Under the pieces are notes generated by a model. That model saw only the letters and a list, made by a program, of their open reading frames with translations, was not told the DNA's origin and searched no databases. Of a stretch of DNA of 64,000 nt, positions 11,559-19,642 are shown in pieces (position 1 is the first letter of the stretch; the number at the start of each line of letters is the position of its first letter). This DNA comes from Paenibacillus sedimenti (GTDB taxonomy: Bacteria > Bacillota > Bacilli > Paenibacillales > NBRC-103111), in contig NZ_JACVVD010000016.1 in assembly GCF_014534655.1 (NCBI RefSeq), forward strand, positions 1 to 64,000. Reading direction: 5' to 3'. The position numbers and the translations under genes were made by a program.

Positions 11559-12594
11559 CGGCGGCCACCTCCTCTTCGTTATCTGAAGGCGCTGCAGCTG
11601 TCGGTTCGTCCGTCGTCAGCTTGAGGAAAATATCCTCCAGGCTGAGGCTCTCCCGCTTCATTTCGAGAATCGGGTAGCCGGCCTGCGCCAGGCGGAAGAA
11701 CAGCGCTTCGCGGATATCGGAACGATCCGCGGAGGTGACGAGCAGCTTCACGGAAGCTGCTTCTGCAGTTTCGGCAGCTGCGTCTGCGGACGCGGCAGCA
11801 GGTTCGGTCGGCGCGGCTTCGGCGCCGCCGAGCTCCTTGACCGCTGCGACGGCTTCCAGCCCGCGCAGCTCGGTGATAATCCGCTCGCGAGGTCCTTTGA
11901 CCTCGAGCGATACCTCGAACGTCTCTCCCATCGTGCGGCCGAGGTTTTCCGGACGCTCGTCGAGGACGACGCGCCCTTGGTTAATAATGAGAACGCGGTT
12001 GCAGATCGCGTTGATTTCAGGCAAAATGTGCGTGCTCAGCAGCACCGTATGGTTCTCACCCAGCTCGTGTATGAGCTGGCGAATCTCGATGATCTGCTTC
12101 GGATCGAGCCCCGACGTGGGCTCATCCAGGATCAGCAGATCCGGCTTGTGCAAAATCGCCTGGGCTAAGCCAAGGCGCTGCTTGTAGCCTTTGGACAGGG
12201 AGCGGATGACCTGCTTCTCGCGCCCTTGCAGGCCAAGCTTGTCGATGGCTTCGCCGACACGCAGCTTTTGCTCCCGCGCCGGTACATCGCGCAGATTCGC
12301 AATGAAGCGCAAATAGGACTGTACCGTCATCTCCGGATACAAAGGCGGCGTTTCCGGCAAATAGCCGATCTTGCGCCGCGCTTGCTTCGGATGATCGGCC
12401 ATCGACAGTCCGTCCACCCATATTTGTCCGCGCGTCGGATTCAGATACCCCGTAATCATTCGCATTGTCGTCGTTTTGCCAGCGCCGTTCGGCCCTAGGA
12501 AGCCAACGATCTCGCCGCGCTGCATCGAAAAATCGATGTTATGTACGCCGCGATCATTTTCGTACAGCTTGCTGACTTGTTTGACCTCAAGCAT
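11551..12594 (-). CDS. ABC transporter ATP-binding protein (GldA/NatA type)
   Basis: A 347-residue ATPase with Walker A GPNGAGKTTTMRMI, Q-loop region, signature LSKGYKQRLGLAQA, Walker B LLILDEPTSGLD and the switch histidine in LLSTHILPE. Past residue 220 is an accessory domain with an Ala/Glu-rich linker (about residues 263-282, encoded by GC-rich DNA) and a second alpha/beta piece ending in SLEDIFLKLTTDEP. First gene of the four-gene operon. No strong sigma-A promoter was recognised in the sequence upstream of 12594. Confidence 0.88.
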   Translation of the reverse strand: MLEVKQVSKLYENDRGVHNIDFSMQRGEIVGFLGPNGAGKTTTMRMITGYLNPTRGQIWVDGLSMADHPKQARRKIGYLPETPPLYPEMTVQSYLRFIANLRDVPAREQKLRVGEAIDKLGLQGREKQVIRSLSKGYKQRLGLAQAILHKPDLLILDEPTSGLDPKQIIEIRQLIHELGENHTVLLSTHILPEINAICNRVLIINQGRVVLDERPENLGRTMGETFEVSLEVKGPRERIITELRGLEAVAAVKELGGAEAAPTEPAAASADAAAETAEAASVKLLVTSADRSDIREALFFRLAQAGYPILEMKRESLSLEDIFLKLTTDEPTAAAPSDNEEEVAADA

Positions 12595-12799
12595 CGAAGA
12601 TCCCCCATTCGTAACGTTCGTTCATATAAACCATCATCACTATATCCAAACAACAATAAACCAACCTTAAATGAATCTGAAAAATAGATTAAAAAAATGT
12701 GTCTAAATTGTGAATGAAAGAGATGGATCATGTGATAATGAGGGAAATGTACGGATCACCTGGATCCGGCTCCCGAGTAGGATCCAAGCCGGTTTCTCG

Positions 12800-12906
12800 T
12801 ATGAACGGAAAACTATTCACTCTCTGCCTTTGGCATGACACCCGCGCTACTTAGCGACTCATAGGCTGTATTAGCGAATAGAAGGCTGTTGAGGAGTCAT
12901 GTGGTA
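12800..12906. repeat. Diverged direct repeat, copy A
   Basis: About 105 bp that align with 13040-13145. Shared blocks include TTGGC.TGACACCCGCG, TTAGCG.CTCATAGG, CTGTATTAGCGAA and CTGTTGAGGAGT.ATGTG. The copies differ by substitutions and 1-2 base indels. It lies in the gene-free region between the ABC operon and the U32 gene, which otherwise shows no convincing ORF. Origin unknown. Confidence 0.75.
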
Positions 12907-13039
12907 CAATGGGCTCTAATCTTCAGCTTAAGAACAACGGTCGCTAGTAGCGAACGATTAGACTCAAAATTTGGAGGAAACATGTAAAATGTGGTTATTG
13001 GGAACAAAATTCTTTAACTAAAGAATCATATTCGTTCAT

Positions 13040-13145
13040 TATGGAAACTTGTTCTCTATTCTACCCTTGGCGTGACACCCGCGTTCTTTTAGCGCCTCAT
13101 AGGTCTGTATTAGCGAACAATAGGCGCTGTTGAGGAGTTATGTGC
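13040..13145. repeat. Diverged direct repeat, copy B
   Basis: Second copy of the element at 12800-12906, same orientation, start to start about 240 bp apart. It runs directly into the pentamer array at 13141. Between the copies lies a 16-bp near-palindrome TTCTTTAACTAAAGAA (13011-13026). Confidence 0.75.
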
Positions 13146-13195
13146 TATGCTGTGCTGTGCTGTGCCGTGCCATGCTGTGCTGTGCCGCGCCGTAC
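13141..13195. repeat. Degenerate TGTGC pentamer tandem array, 11 units
   Basis: Eleven consecutive 5-mers: TGTGC, TATGC, then three TGTGC, CGTGC, CATGC, two TGTGC, CGCGC, CGTAC. Every unit is within two substitutions of TGTGC. Slippage-prone and non-coding. It starts at the end of repeat copy B. Confidence 0.85.
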
Positions 13196-13278
13196 CACTG
13201 ATGATGATAATTAGCCGTATTTCGATAATTTTTCAGGATGGTGTATCTACCAAACCACATTCCTGGCTAATCAACGAC

Positions 13279-13320
13279 AAGAACCTCCGCCACCACGCTA
13301 ATGTGGAGACGGAGGTTCTT
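13279..13320 (-). terminator. Terminator of the U32 gene
   Basis: Stem AAGAACCTCCG/CGGAGGTTCTT (11 bp) with an inner CCAC/GTGG stem, 12 bp beyond the stop at 13332. The T-run on the minus strand is weak, so efficiency is uncertain. Confidence 0.65.
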
Positions 13321-13331
13321 GAATAAAAAAA

Positions 13332-15842
13332 TTACTTCACCAATTGCCCGCGCGTAACGCCAAGCTGGTTCGTCGCTTTGAGCGATTTCCAAACTTGCGT
13401 TCCACTGATCTCGCCGCGGATCGCACGACGGTACAACGAGATGATTTCCTGTACCTTCTCAGGCGACTCTTCCAGGAACTCCACACGGAACGAGCGGATG
13501 CCGAGCTCCATGAAATGGCTCAAATATTCCGCGCCCGACTGATCGATCGCATTGTAGACCGTGTTGCGACAGCCTTCATCCACGCGAACCGGATGCGACA
13601 TGCCAACCCGATCCTGTAAGGATACATGGTGCTCCTCGCAAGGACGTCCACAGTTCGTATAGTCCGTACCTTCGCTCAGGAATGTACAGTACACGCAATG
13701 CTCTGTGTGGAACATCGGCATGTGTTGGTGAATAACAACCTCTAGCTTGGACGTCTCGGAGCGTCGCAGCAGATCGACCATCTGCTGAATGTTCAAATCG
13801 TACGAAGGAGTCACCTTGGAAAGACCCGCCTCCAAGAACAGCGCTGCGGTTTTGTGATTCGCAATGTTGAGTGAGAAATCGCCGATCAACTGCGGCTTCG
13901 GCCCATTCGGATTCTCCCATTGTTGCTTCAGGAAGTAATAAGCTGCACCGGTATTGCGCACCAGTACGGCATCCGGACCAAGCTTCAATATATTGTTAAA
14001 ATAGCCCGTTTCCCCTGGCATGTGAATACGCGGAGTTACAAGCGCGATCTTGCGTCCGGCGGCATGAACGGCTTCCACCGCTGCAGGGAACTGCTTAATG
14101 AATTCAAAGTCCGCGTAAATGAAATTAACGTCTGTTTCCAGCACTGCCTTCACCTGCTCAAGGTTGCGGCAGAGCGCGGTCAACTGAACGTCTTGGGCAG
14201 CTTCAGGTACGCTGGCTGCCGGCTGTGGCACATCGTCGTACACGCCGATGTGGCGTTTCTGGTACGAGCGCGGCTTTTGACGCTCGTCTTCCATCAATTC
14301 AACAGCGGCGCGGCGCATGCTGTTGAGCTCGCGCATCGGCACGATTAACTCGCCGGCCAGTTGGACATCCAGCTGGTCGAGCTCGTAAATCGTGCCGCCG
14401 AGGCGGCCGAACTGCTCCTGAAAGAGCTGTTCGTCCATAGGGCGTTTTTCCGCGCGTACCAGCGGAAGTTCGGACTGCACAAAGACGGTATGGCCGCCGC
14501 GGATATCCGTCCACCAGCTTTTGAGCGGCTCGCCTTCTGCGCCGGTCACTTTCACATTAACCGGAAACGTCCGGTATGGCTTGTCGGTCTCGTACGTTTG
14601 GCGCAGCCGCTTGTCGAGATGCGGATCATTCGTCTTCCAGATGCGATCGCCGACATGCAGCCGCGACAAGTTCACGTCATTCCGTCCCGGAATGATCTCG
14701 ATCAGGCCGCCCTCCGCTTCACCTTCGAGCTTCTCACCTCTACGGCGCAAATCGTAGATGCGCCCGCCCTCTTCCTTCTTCGTCGGGTCCCCGGCGTCGA
14801 ACACGATCCCGTCGCCGCGTTTCACCGGAGCCTCCAGCTCACAGATCACCCCGTCGCGCAGGATCTGCTTGACGCGGCCGACAAACACCCCGCGGCTCTT
14901 CGGATACGTCCCCTCGACGAGTTGCTTATTGTTGGTTCCTTTCAGGAAACCAACCGTGAACCCTCGCGAGAAGCTTTGCTCCAGCTCGCGCAGCTCTTCC
15001 TTCGTCGGGCGGGGATTCTCCCCGTCGAAGTAGCGGTCGATAGCGCGGCGATACTTGCTCACGACGTTGGCAACATACTCGGGGCTTTTCAAACGCCCCT
15101 CGATTTTGAAAGACGTCACGCCGGCTTCGATCAGCTCCGGCACCAGCTCCAACGCCGCCAAATCCTTCGGCGACAGCAGATAAGCTACGTCGCCCATCGG
15201 CTTCTGCTCGCCGTCGACCATCAGGTCGTACGGCAGACGGCAAGCCTGCGCGCATTCCCCGCGGTTGGCGGAACGGCCGCCCCACATTTCGGAAGTCAAG
15301 CACTGACCCGAATAGGAAACGCACAGCGCGCCATGCACGAAAACTTCCATCGGCAGCTTCGCTTGGTCGCCGATTTGTTTGATTTGCTTCAGGTTATTCT
15401 CGCGTCCGAGCACGACCCGTTCGATATCGAACGGCTTCGTAAATTCGACTGCCTCCGGCGACGTAATCGTCATTTGGGTCGACCCGTGAATCGGGAAGTC
15501 CGGGGAGATTTCGCGAATCATTTTCACAAGACCGAGATCCTGAACGATGACCGCATCGACGCCCGCATCCACACAAGCTTCGATTAATTGCTTCGCCTCG
15601 TTTAGCTCCTCCTCGAATACAAGGATATTGAACGTCAGAAAACCTTTTACCCCATATAAATGAAGGAACGACATGATCTCCGGCAGCTCGTCCATCGTAA
15701 AGTTGTGCGCGCGAGCCCGCGCATTGAATTTTTCCACGCCAAAAAATACGGCATCCGCCCCATTGGCGACAGCCGCCCTCAGACAGTCCCAATCCCCCGC
15801 AGGGGCTAATAATTCTATATCTTCTCTGCGTATCGTACGCAT
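13332..15842 (-). CDS. U32 peptidase-family protein (RlhA/YdcP-like)
   Basis: An 836-residue protein. The N-terminal half is the U32 TIM-barrel-like domain: ELLAPAGDWDCLRAAVANGA, ADAVFFGVEKFNAR, VHGALCVSYSGQC, and the Cys-rich GECAQACRLPYDL signature, followed by SFKIEGRLKSPEYVA. A DUF3656-type middle region and a second U32-like C-terminal half follow, with cysteines in EHCVYCTFLSEG and NCGRPCEEH. The family includes RlhA, involved in hydroxylating a 23S rRNA cytidine, and YrrN/YrrO-like proteins; peptidase activity is doubtful for most members. The cysteine clusters suggest an iron-sulfur cluster. Start is ATG 15842 with AAAGGA upstream; the GTG at 15860 lies on that ribosome site. Single-gene unit. 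Confidence 0.88.
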   Translation of the reverse strand: MRTIRREDIELLAPAGDWDCLRAAVANGADAVFFGVEKFNARARAHNFTMDELPEIMSFLHLYGVKGFLTFNILVFEEELNEAKQLIEACVDAGVDAVIVQDLGLVKMIREISPDFPIHGSTQMTITSPEAVEFTKPFDIERVVLGRENNLKQIKQIGDQAKLPMEVFVHGALCVSYSGQCLTSEMWGGRSANRGECAQACRLPYDLMVDGEQKPMGDVAYLLSPKDLAALELVPELIEAGVTSFKIEGRLKSPEYVANVVSKYRRAIDRYFDGENPRPTKEELRELEQSFSRGFTVGFLKGTNNKQLVEGTYPKSRGVFVGRVKQILRDGVICELEAPVKRGDGIVFDAGDPTKKEEGGRIYDLRRRGEKLEGEAEGGLIEIIPGRNDVNLSRLHVGDRIWKTNDPHLDKRLRQTYETDKPYRTFPVNVKVTGAEGEPLKSWWTDIRGGHTVFVQSELPLVRAEKRPMDEQLFQEQFGRLGGTIYELDQLDVQLAGELIVPMRELNSMRRAAVELMEDERQKPRSYQKRHIGVYDDVPQPAASVPEAAQDVQLTALCRNLEQVKAVLETDVNFIYADFEFIKQFPAAVEAVHAAGRKIALVTPRIHMPGETGYFNNILKLGPDAVLVRNTGAAYYFLKQQWENPNGPKPQLIGDFSLNIANHKTAALFLEAGLSKVTPSYDLNIQQMVDLLRRSETSKLEVVIHQHMPMFHTEHCVYCTFLSEGTDYTNCGRPCEEHHVSLQDRVGMSHPVRVDEGCRNTVYNAIDQSGAEYLSHFMELGIRSFRVEFLEESPEKVQEIISLYRRAIRGEISGTQVWKSLKATNQLGVTRGQLVK

Positions 15843-16024
15843 GGCAGCAAATCCTTTCACAAATAGATCCTTAAGTTTCTCAAGTCTTCTCCTTAGTGTA
15901 ACAGAAAGGATAGGACGGAAGCTAGGTCAGGGTCAGCGCAAAGTATGGCAGCAGACTTCGGAGCCTGATGTCGCTTTATGAGGGAATTAGAAGGAAATAG
16001 TGAAGTGTAGTCTCCGGCTTAAAG

Positions 16025-16053
16025 TTAACAAACCCCCTTATAAATGCTATAAT
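16025..16053 (+). promoter_or_regulatory. Sigma-A promoter of the dlt-like operon
   Basis: TTAACA (16025-16030), a 17-bp spacer, then a perfect TATAAT (16048-16053). The first in-frame ATG of the following ORF (16052) overlaps this -10 box, so transcription should begin near 16060 and translation must start further downstream. Confidence 0.75.
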
Positions 16054-16093
16054 GGCGAGGATAGTAACCATTTTAGCAATTGAGGGATATCTC

Positions 16094-19000
16094 TTGGTTT
16101 TGTCGAAATTTCGTTTTCACCAGCTGCTTATTGTCATAGCCCTAAGCGTGATCATTTTCTTTTCCATGCTCTTCTTCGTTACCAGAGTTGACGAAATTAG
16201 GCTCCTTTATGCAACGAGCGAAGACGCCTACGATTCGGCAGCCTACGGAAATTTCCAGCAAACCCTGCAGGCCGGCGTTCAGCTTGAACGGCAAGATCTG
16301 CATACCCTAACAGCGAACAAGCTGGGCCGGTACGACGCTATCTACCTGGATCCTAATCTTGTGCAAGATCCGCGTTGGTCCGAGCAATCCGCCAAATTAA
16401 TGAAGTATGTAGAACATGGCGGGTATTTATTATTAGAAAACGGGTTCGCTGCCAGCTTCCCGCCAGAATTTCTGGGTGCTGGGCAAGTGGTTGATTTAAA
16501 GACAACCAAGGACCATAACGTAACTACACCTAGCTTGAATGCTGGAACGCCGAATTTCGCTTATCCGCAAGTTCCTTATAATCTGCAAGGCATTCAGCAA
16601 GTTTTCCAGTTATTTAGCCAAAGCTATTTTAAACACAATACATTGGATAGCCTTCCGGGCTTGAATTGGGGCTACGGTTTCATCCCTTCCTCAGCCCAAT
16701 CGATCGTGACCTTGGATCAGGTTTCACTCTCCGTGGTGAATCGCGTTGGCGCAGGTGCGGTGCTGATCAGCAGCAATTTCCTGCCGAACCGTTACTTCCC
16801 GACGGGTTACGATATGCAGAGCGGAATGGACCCGAATCAAGGCTTCAGTCAGCTTGCACAAAAGTACGACGCACAGAGCAAGCCCGCAGCCGGAACGACT
16901 TACTTCTATAGAAGGGCTTTGCCGCTTGAGCCCTATTTTCATTTCGCCTTTGCGGCTGCAAATATGCAATACCGCAGTGAGCTGCTTGCTTATGTTTCGA
17001 AGGAAACACTAGGTTACAGTATCAAAAAGATACTGGGCCCCTATGGACGTCCTGCGATGGCGTTCCAGAACCACTTCGAGGCGATGCCCGCCTTCCAGCA
17101 AAAAGACGGCATCGCATGGGCGGAGCTGCTGAAAAAGTATGACGAAATCCCATCGTTCACGCTTGTGCGCAATGCCTTCTATTGGGGGCAATGGCGCGAG
17201 AGCGTAACCGTGCAGCTCAATACCGGGACGAACGCGGAGCCGAAGTTCGCCGGAGAGCTGCCGGGCTCGGGCTACGCGAGCGGGCTGCATGTGATGGCTG
17301 GCGGCAAGCCATTGCGCCAAGCCTTGTTCCCGCAATATCGCGATCTGTCGAGCGCGATCGAGCTGCCCTACCGCGCGTACCCGGCCGCGGCGGATCTGAA
17401 CGGCGACGGCCGCATCGATCTGCTGGCCGGCAGCGCGGACGGATTCGTGTACGTCTACACGAATCAAGGGACTGAGGCGGCGGCCTACGCGAGCGAGCCG
17501 CCGCCTGAGGGCAAGGCGCTGCCGGACACGTTCGGCGCGCCGGAGAAGCTGCTGCTGGAGTCGGGCAAGCCGCTCCAGCTCAGGCCCTACACCACCGTTC
17601 ACGCGGCAGACGTGAACGGGGACGGGCGCCCGGACCTCGTCGTCTCGGACGAGTCCGGCGCGGTGTTGCAGCTGCCGCAGCTCGCTAGCGGCAGGTTCGG
17701 CCCGCCCGCAGCCGTGCGCGCGGGCGGGAAGCCGCTGCAGATGCCCGGGGGGCCTGCAGCGGCAGCCGTCGCCGATGTGGATGGCGACGGCAAGCTCGAC
17801 CTCGTCCTGGGCGCAGCCGATGGACGCGTGCACTTGTATAAGGGCCGCGGCGCAGCGGCCCTTGACCTACAAGCCGGCAGCGCACTCTTCGCGCTGCCGA
17901 ACAAGGGCACGCACGCCGCACCAGCGGTACGTGACATGAACGGCGACGGCCGACCGGACATCGTGGTCGGCGGCAGCGACGGTGACCTGCAGGTGTTCCT
18001 CCAAGAGACCAACGGCGCTTGGTCCGATGCAGGTCCGCTTACGGGGGCGACCCGCAACCAAGTCGGCAACCACGCCTTGGTGGCCGGCCACTACTCCGTT
18101 CCGTTGTGGCTTGATCTCAATCACGACGGAGCGGATGATCTGATCGTCGGCGGTATCGAATTCGGGTCTCCCGTTTCGATCGACGATCCGCAGTTTCCTT
18201 ATCAGTCTCAGCTGAACGAGTTCATTCAATACGCGAAAGCCAATCACCTGGATCTAGGCCCGCACGTGTTTGTCCATAACTTCAAAAGCACCGAGCAAGA
18301 ACGTACGGAAGTAGCGCTGCACAAGCGAGCCTTCGATAAACTCGGCATCCCGTGGATGCATCCGGGAGCGAATCAGCATACCTGGCGCATCAATAACGAG
18401 GACCGGCAGCAAACGCTACGCAGCGAGCAGCAGCAAAGCCTGTGGTTTAACTTCGGATTTTTGCCGTCGGATTCGCCGGTCATCGCTCGTCCGGATGGGA
18501 TCTGGTCGCTGCCGTTCCTGCTTCAGGACCAGAACGGTCAGACAGACGCGACCATGCTCATTCATACCCCGACGCCGGTATTGCGGACCGGGGATTACGC
18601 AACGACCGATATTTTCGAATCGATGGTTAAATTGGATATGCCGATTGATTATTTCGAGCATATCGAGTACCATTTTCCCGTACCCGCGAAGATCGCCTAT
18701 TTAACCGAATTTGCCGATTACTTTAATAAACTTCGCACTAATCATGATTATAACTTTATGTCAGAAACCCAGATGGCCCAGTCCTTCTTGACTGCGATGA
18801 AAGGCGACGTCATCATCAGTCAATCCTGGGCATCCTATTTATTGGACAAGCTCAAGGATCGCCTTGCCGGCGGCAGCCCGCATTGGCATGCCACATTAAC
18901 GCCTGATACGACGAAGGTGCCTGGCTTGGCGGGCGATTACAAGGATACACTCGGCGTCGTTATTGATAAAGGCGAGAAGCTGGTCCAGTTCTCCCTGCAA

Positions 19001-19327
19001 AGCGATTCCGATATCTATACAACTCAAGAAAATCGACTGTATATTGGCCTTTCTAAGCCGACAGCCATCAGCATTCAGCCCGGCAAAGAAAATTTCCATC
19101 TTATTCGTTCCAACGTACCGTTCACCTTGTCTCCAAAAGGTAGCGGCTATACCTTGGAGCTGAAATCAGCCGGCTTACAGCAGTTCAAACTTTATAGTCC
19201 TGATGAGCTAAGCTTCACTGGCTCAGATGATCTTAAAGTTAAGCACGACGCTGCAGCACGCACTTATACCATAACCCGTTATGGGGATTCCATACAGCTT
19301 ACCATCTCGAAGGCGCAAACACCTTGA
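16094..19327 (+). CDS. Membrane-anchored VCBS/FG-GAP-repeat surface protein of the dlt-like operon
   Basis: 1077 residues from TTG 16094, chosen because GAGGGA lies 6 nt upstream and the ATG at 16052 sits inside the promoter. A short basic N-terminus and one hydrophobic helix (about residues 9-31) anchor it, so the rest should be outside the membrane. Residues 60-130 (YDAIYLDPNLV, VEHGGYLLLENG) resemble an amidotransferase-like fold. Residues about 420-700 hold VCBS/FG-GAP blades with calcium-loop motifs DLNGDGRID (434), DVNGDGRPD (506), DVDGDGKLD (561), DMNGDGRPD (614) and DLNHDGADD (674). The C-terminal third (HKRAFDKLGIPW, GANQHTWR) could be a polysaccharide-deacetylase-like fold, but I am not sure. 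It is 51 bp before the carrier protein gene with no terminator between them. It could be the acceptor, a scaffold or an enzyme; the function is unknown. Confidence 0.8.
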   Translation: MVLSKFRFHQLLIVIALSVIIFFSMLFFVTRVDEIRLLYATSEDAYDSAAYGNFQQTLQAGVQLERQDLHTLTANKLGRYDAIYLDPNLVQDPRWSEQSAKLMKYVEHGGYLLLENGFAASFPPEFLGAGQVVDLKTTKDHNVTTPSLNAGTPNFAYPQVPYNLQGIQQVFQLFSQSYFKHNTLDSLPGLNWGYGFIPSSAQSIVTLDQVSLSVVNRVGAGAVLISSNFLPNRYFPTGYDMQSGMDPNQGFSQLAQKYDAQSKPAAGTTYFYRRALPLEPYFHFAFAAANMQYRSELLAYVSKETLGYSIKKILGPYGRPAMAFQNHFEAMPAFQQKDGIAWAELLKKYDEIPSFTLVRNAFYWGQWRESVTVQLNTGTNAEPKFAGELPGSGYASGLHVMAGGKPLRQALFPQYRDLSSAIELPYRAYPAAADLNGDGRIDLLAGSADGFVYVYTNQGTEAAAYASEPPPEGKALPDTFGAPEKLLLESGKPLQLRPYTTVHAADVNGDGRPDLVVSDESGAVLQLPQLASGRFGPPAAVRAGGKPLQMPGGPAAAAVADVDGDGKLDLVLGAADGRVHLYKGRGAAALDLQAGSALFALPNKGTHAAPAVRDMNGDGRPDIVVGGSDGDLQVFLQETNGAWSDAGPLTGATRNQVGNHALVAGHYSVPLWLDLNHDGADDLIVGGIEFGSPVSIDDPQFPYQSQLNEFIQYAKANHLDLGPHVFVHNFKSTEQERTEVALHKRAFDKLGIPWMHPGANQHTWRINNEDRQQTLRSEQQQSLWFNFGFLPSDSPVIARPDGIWSLPFLLQDQNGQTDATMLIHTPTPVLRTGDYATTDIFESMVKLDMPIDYFEHIEYHFPVPAKIAYLTEFADYFNKLRTNHDYNFMSETQMAQSFLTAMKGDVIISQSWASYLLDKLKDRLAGGSPHWHATLTPDTTKVPGLAGDYKDTLGVVIDKGEKLVQFSLQSDSDIYTTQENRLYIGLSKPTAISIQPGKENFHLIRSNVPFTLSPKGSGYTLELKSAGLQQFKLYSPDELSFTGSDDLKVKHDAAARTYTITRYGDSIQLTISKAQTP

Positions 19328-19378
19328 TTTCCGCCTTCATTTTCTTTAACTACCCTATGAATCAGGAGGCTTAGCAAC

Positions 19379-19636
19379 ATGTCCAATGAAGAACTTGTAA
19401 CCCAGCTAGAGGAGCATATTCGTGAGCGTTATGAAATTGAAGCAGACGACGACGATTTCGGCGTAGACGTCCACCTTTTTGATTACGGCTTTATCGACTC
19501 GATCGGCGCTGCAGCGCTCATCGCCCACATTGAAAAAACATACGGCATCCAAGTAACGAACCAAGATTTAATGCTTTACTCAATGAACACCATACGCGAG
19601 ATTGCCGATTTTATTTCCAAGAAGACAGGAAGGTAA
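19379..19636 (+). CDS. Acyl/aminoacyl carrier protein (DltC-like)
   Basis: An 85-residue acidic carrier protein with the 4'-phosphopantetheine attachment motif FDYGFIDSIGAAALI (serine 41). The helix after it (IEKTYGIQVTNQDL) is of the DltC type. It should be modified by a PPTase and carry an aminoacyl thioester in the cytoplasm. AGGAGG is 9 nt upstream of the ATG. The gene is 6 bp before the aminoacyl ligase gene, the natural partner for loading. An ordinary fatty-acid ACP is unlikely because the DSL motif is replaced by DSI and no fatty-acid gene is nearby. Confidence 0.9.
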   Translation: MSNEELVTQLEEHIRERYEIEADDDDFGVDVHLFDYGFIDSIGAAALIAHIEKTYGIQVTNQDLMLYSMNTIREIADFISKKTGR

Positions 19637-19642
19637 CGAATC

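Noticed and set aside
14361-15587. Plus-strand ORF of 408 codons inside the U32 gene
   Set aside because: Antisense shadow of a well-supported U32 family protein, with no ribosome site or known motif.
16052-16093. ATG 16052 as start of the VCBS protein
   Set aside because: It overlaps the -10 box of the promoter, and no ribosome site precedes it. TTG 16094 has GAGGGA at proper distance.
17009-17833. Minus-strand ORFs over the VCBS region
   Set aside because: They mirror the GC-rich calcium-repeat codons of the plus-strand gene.
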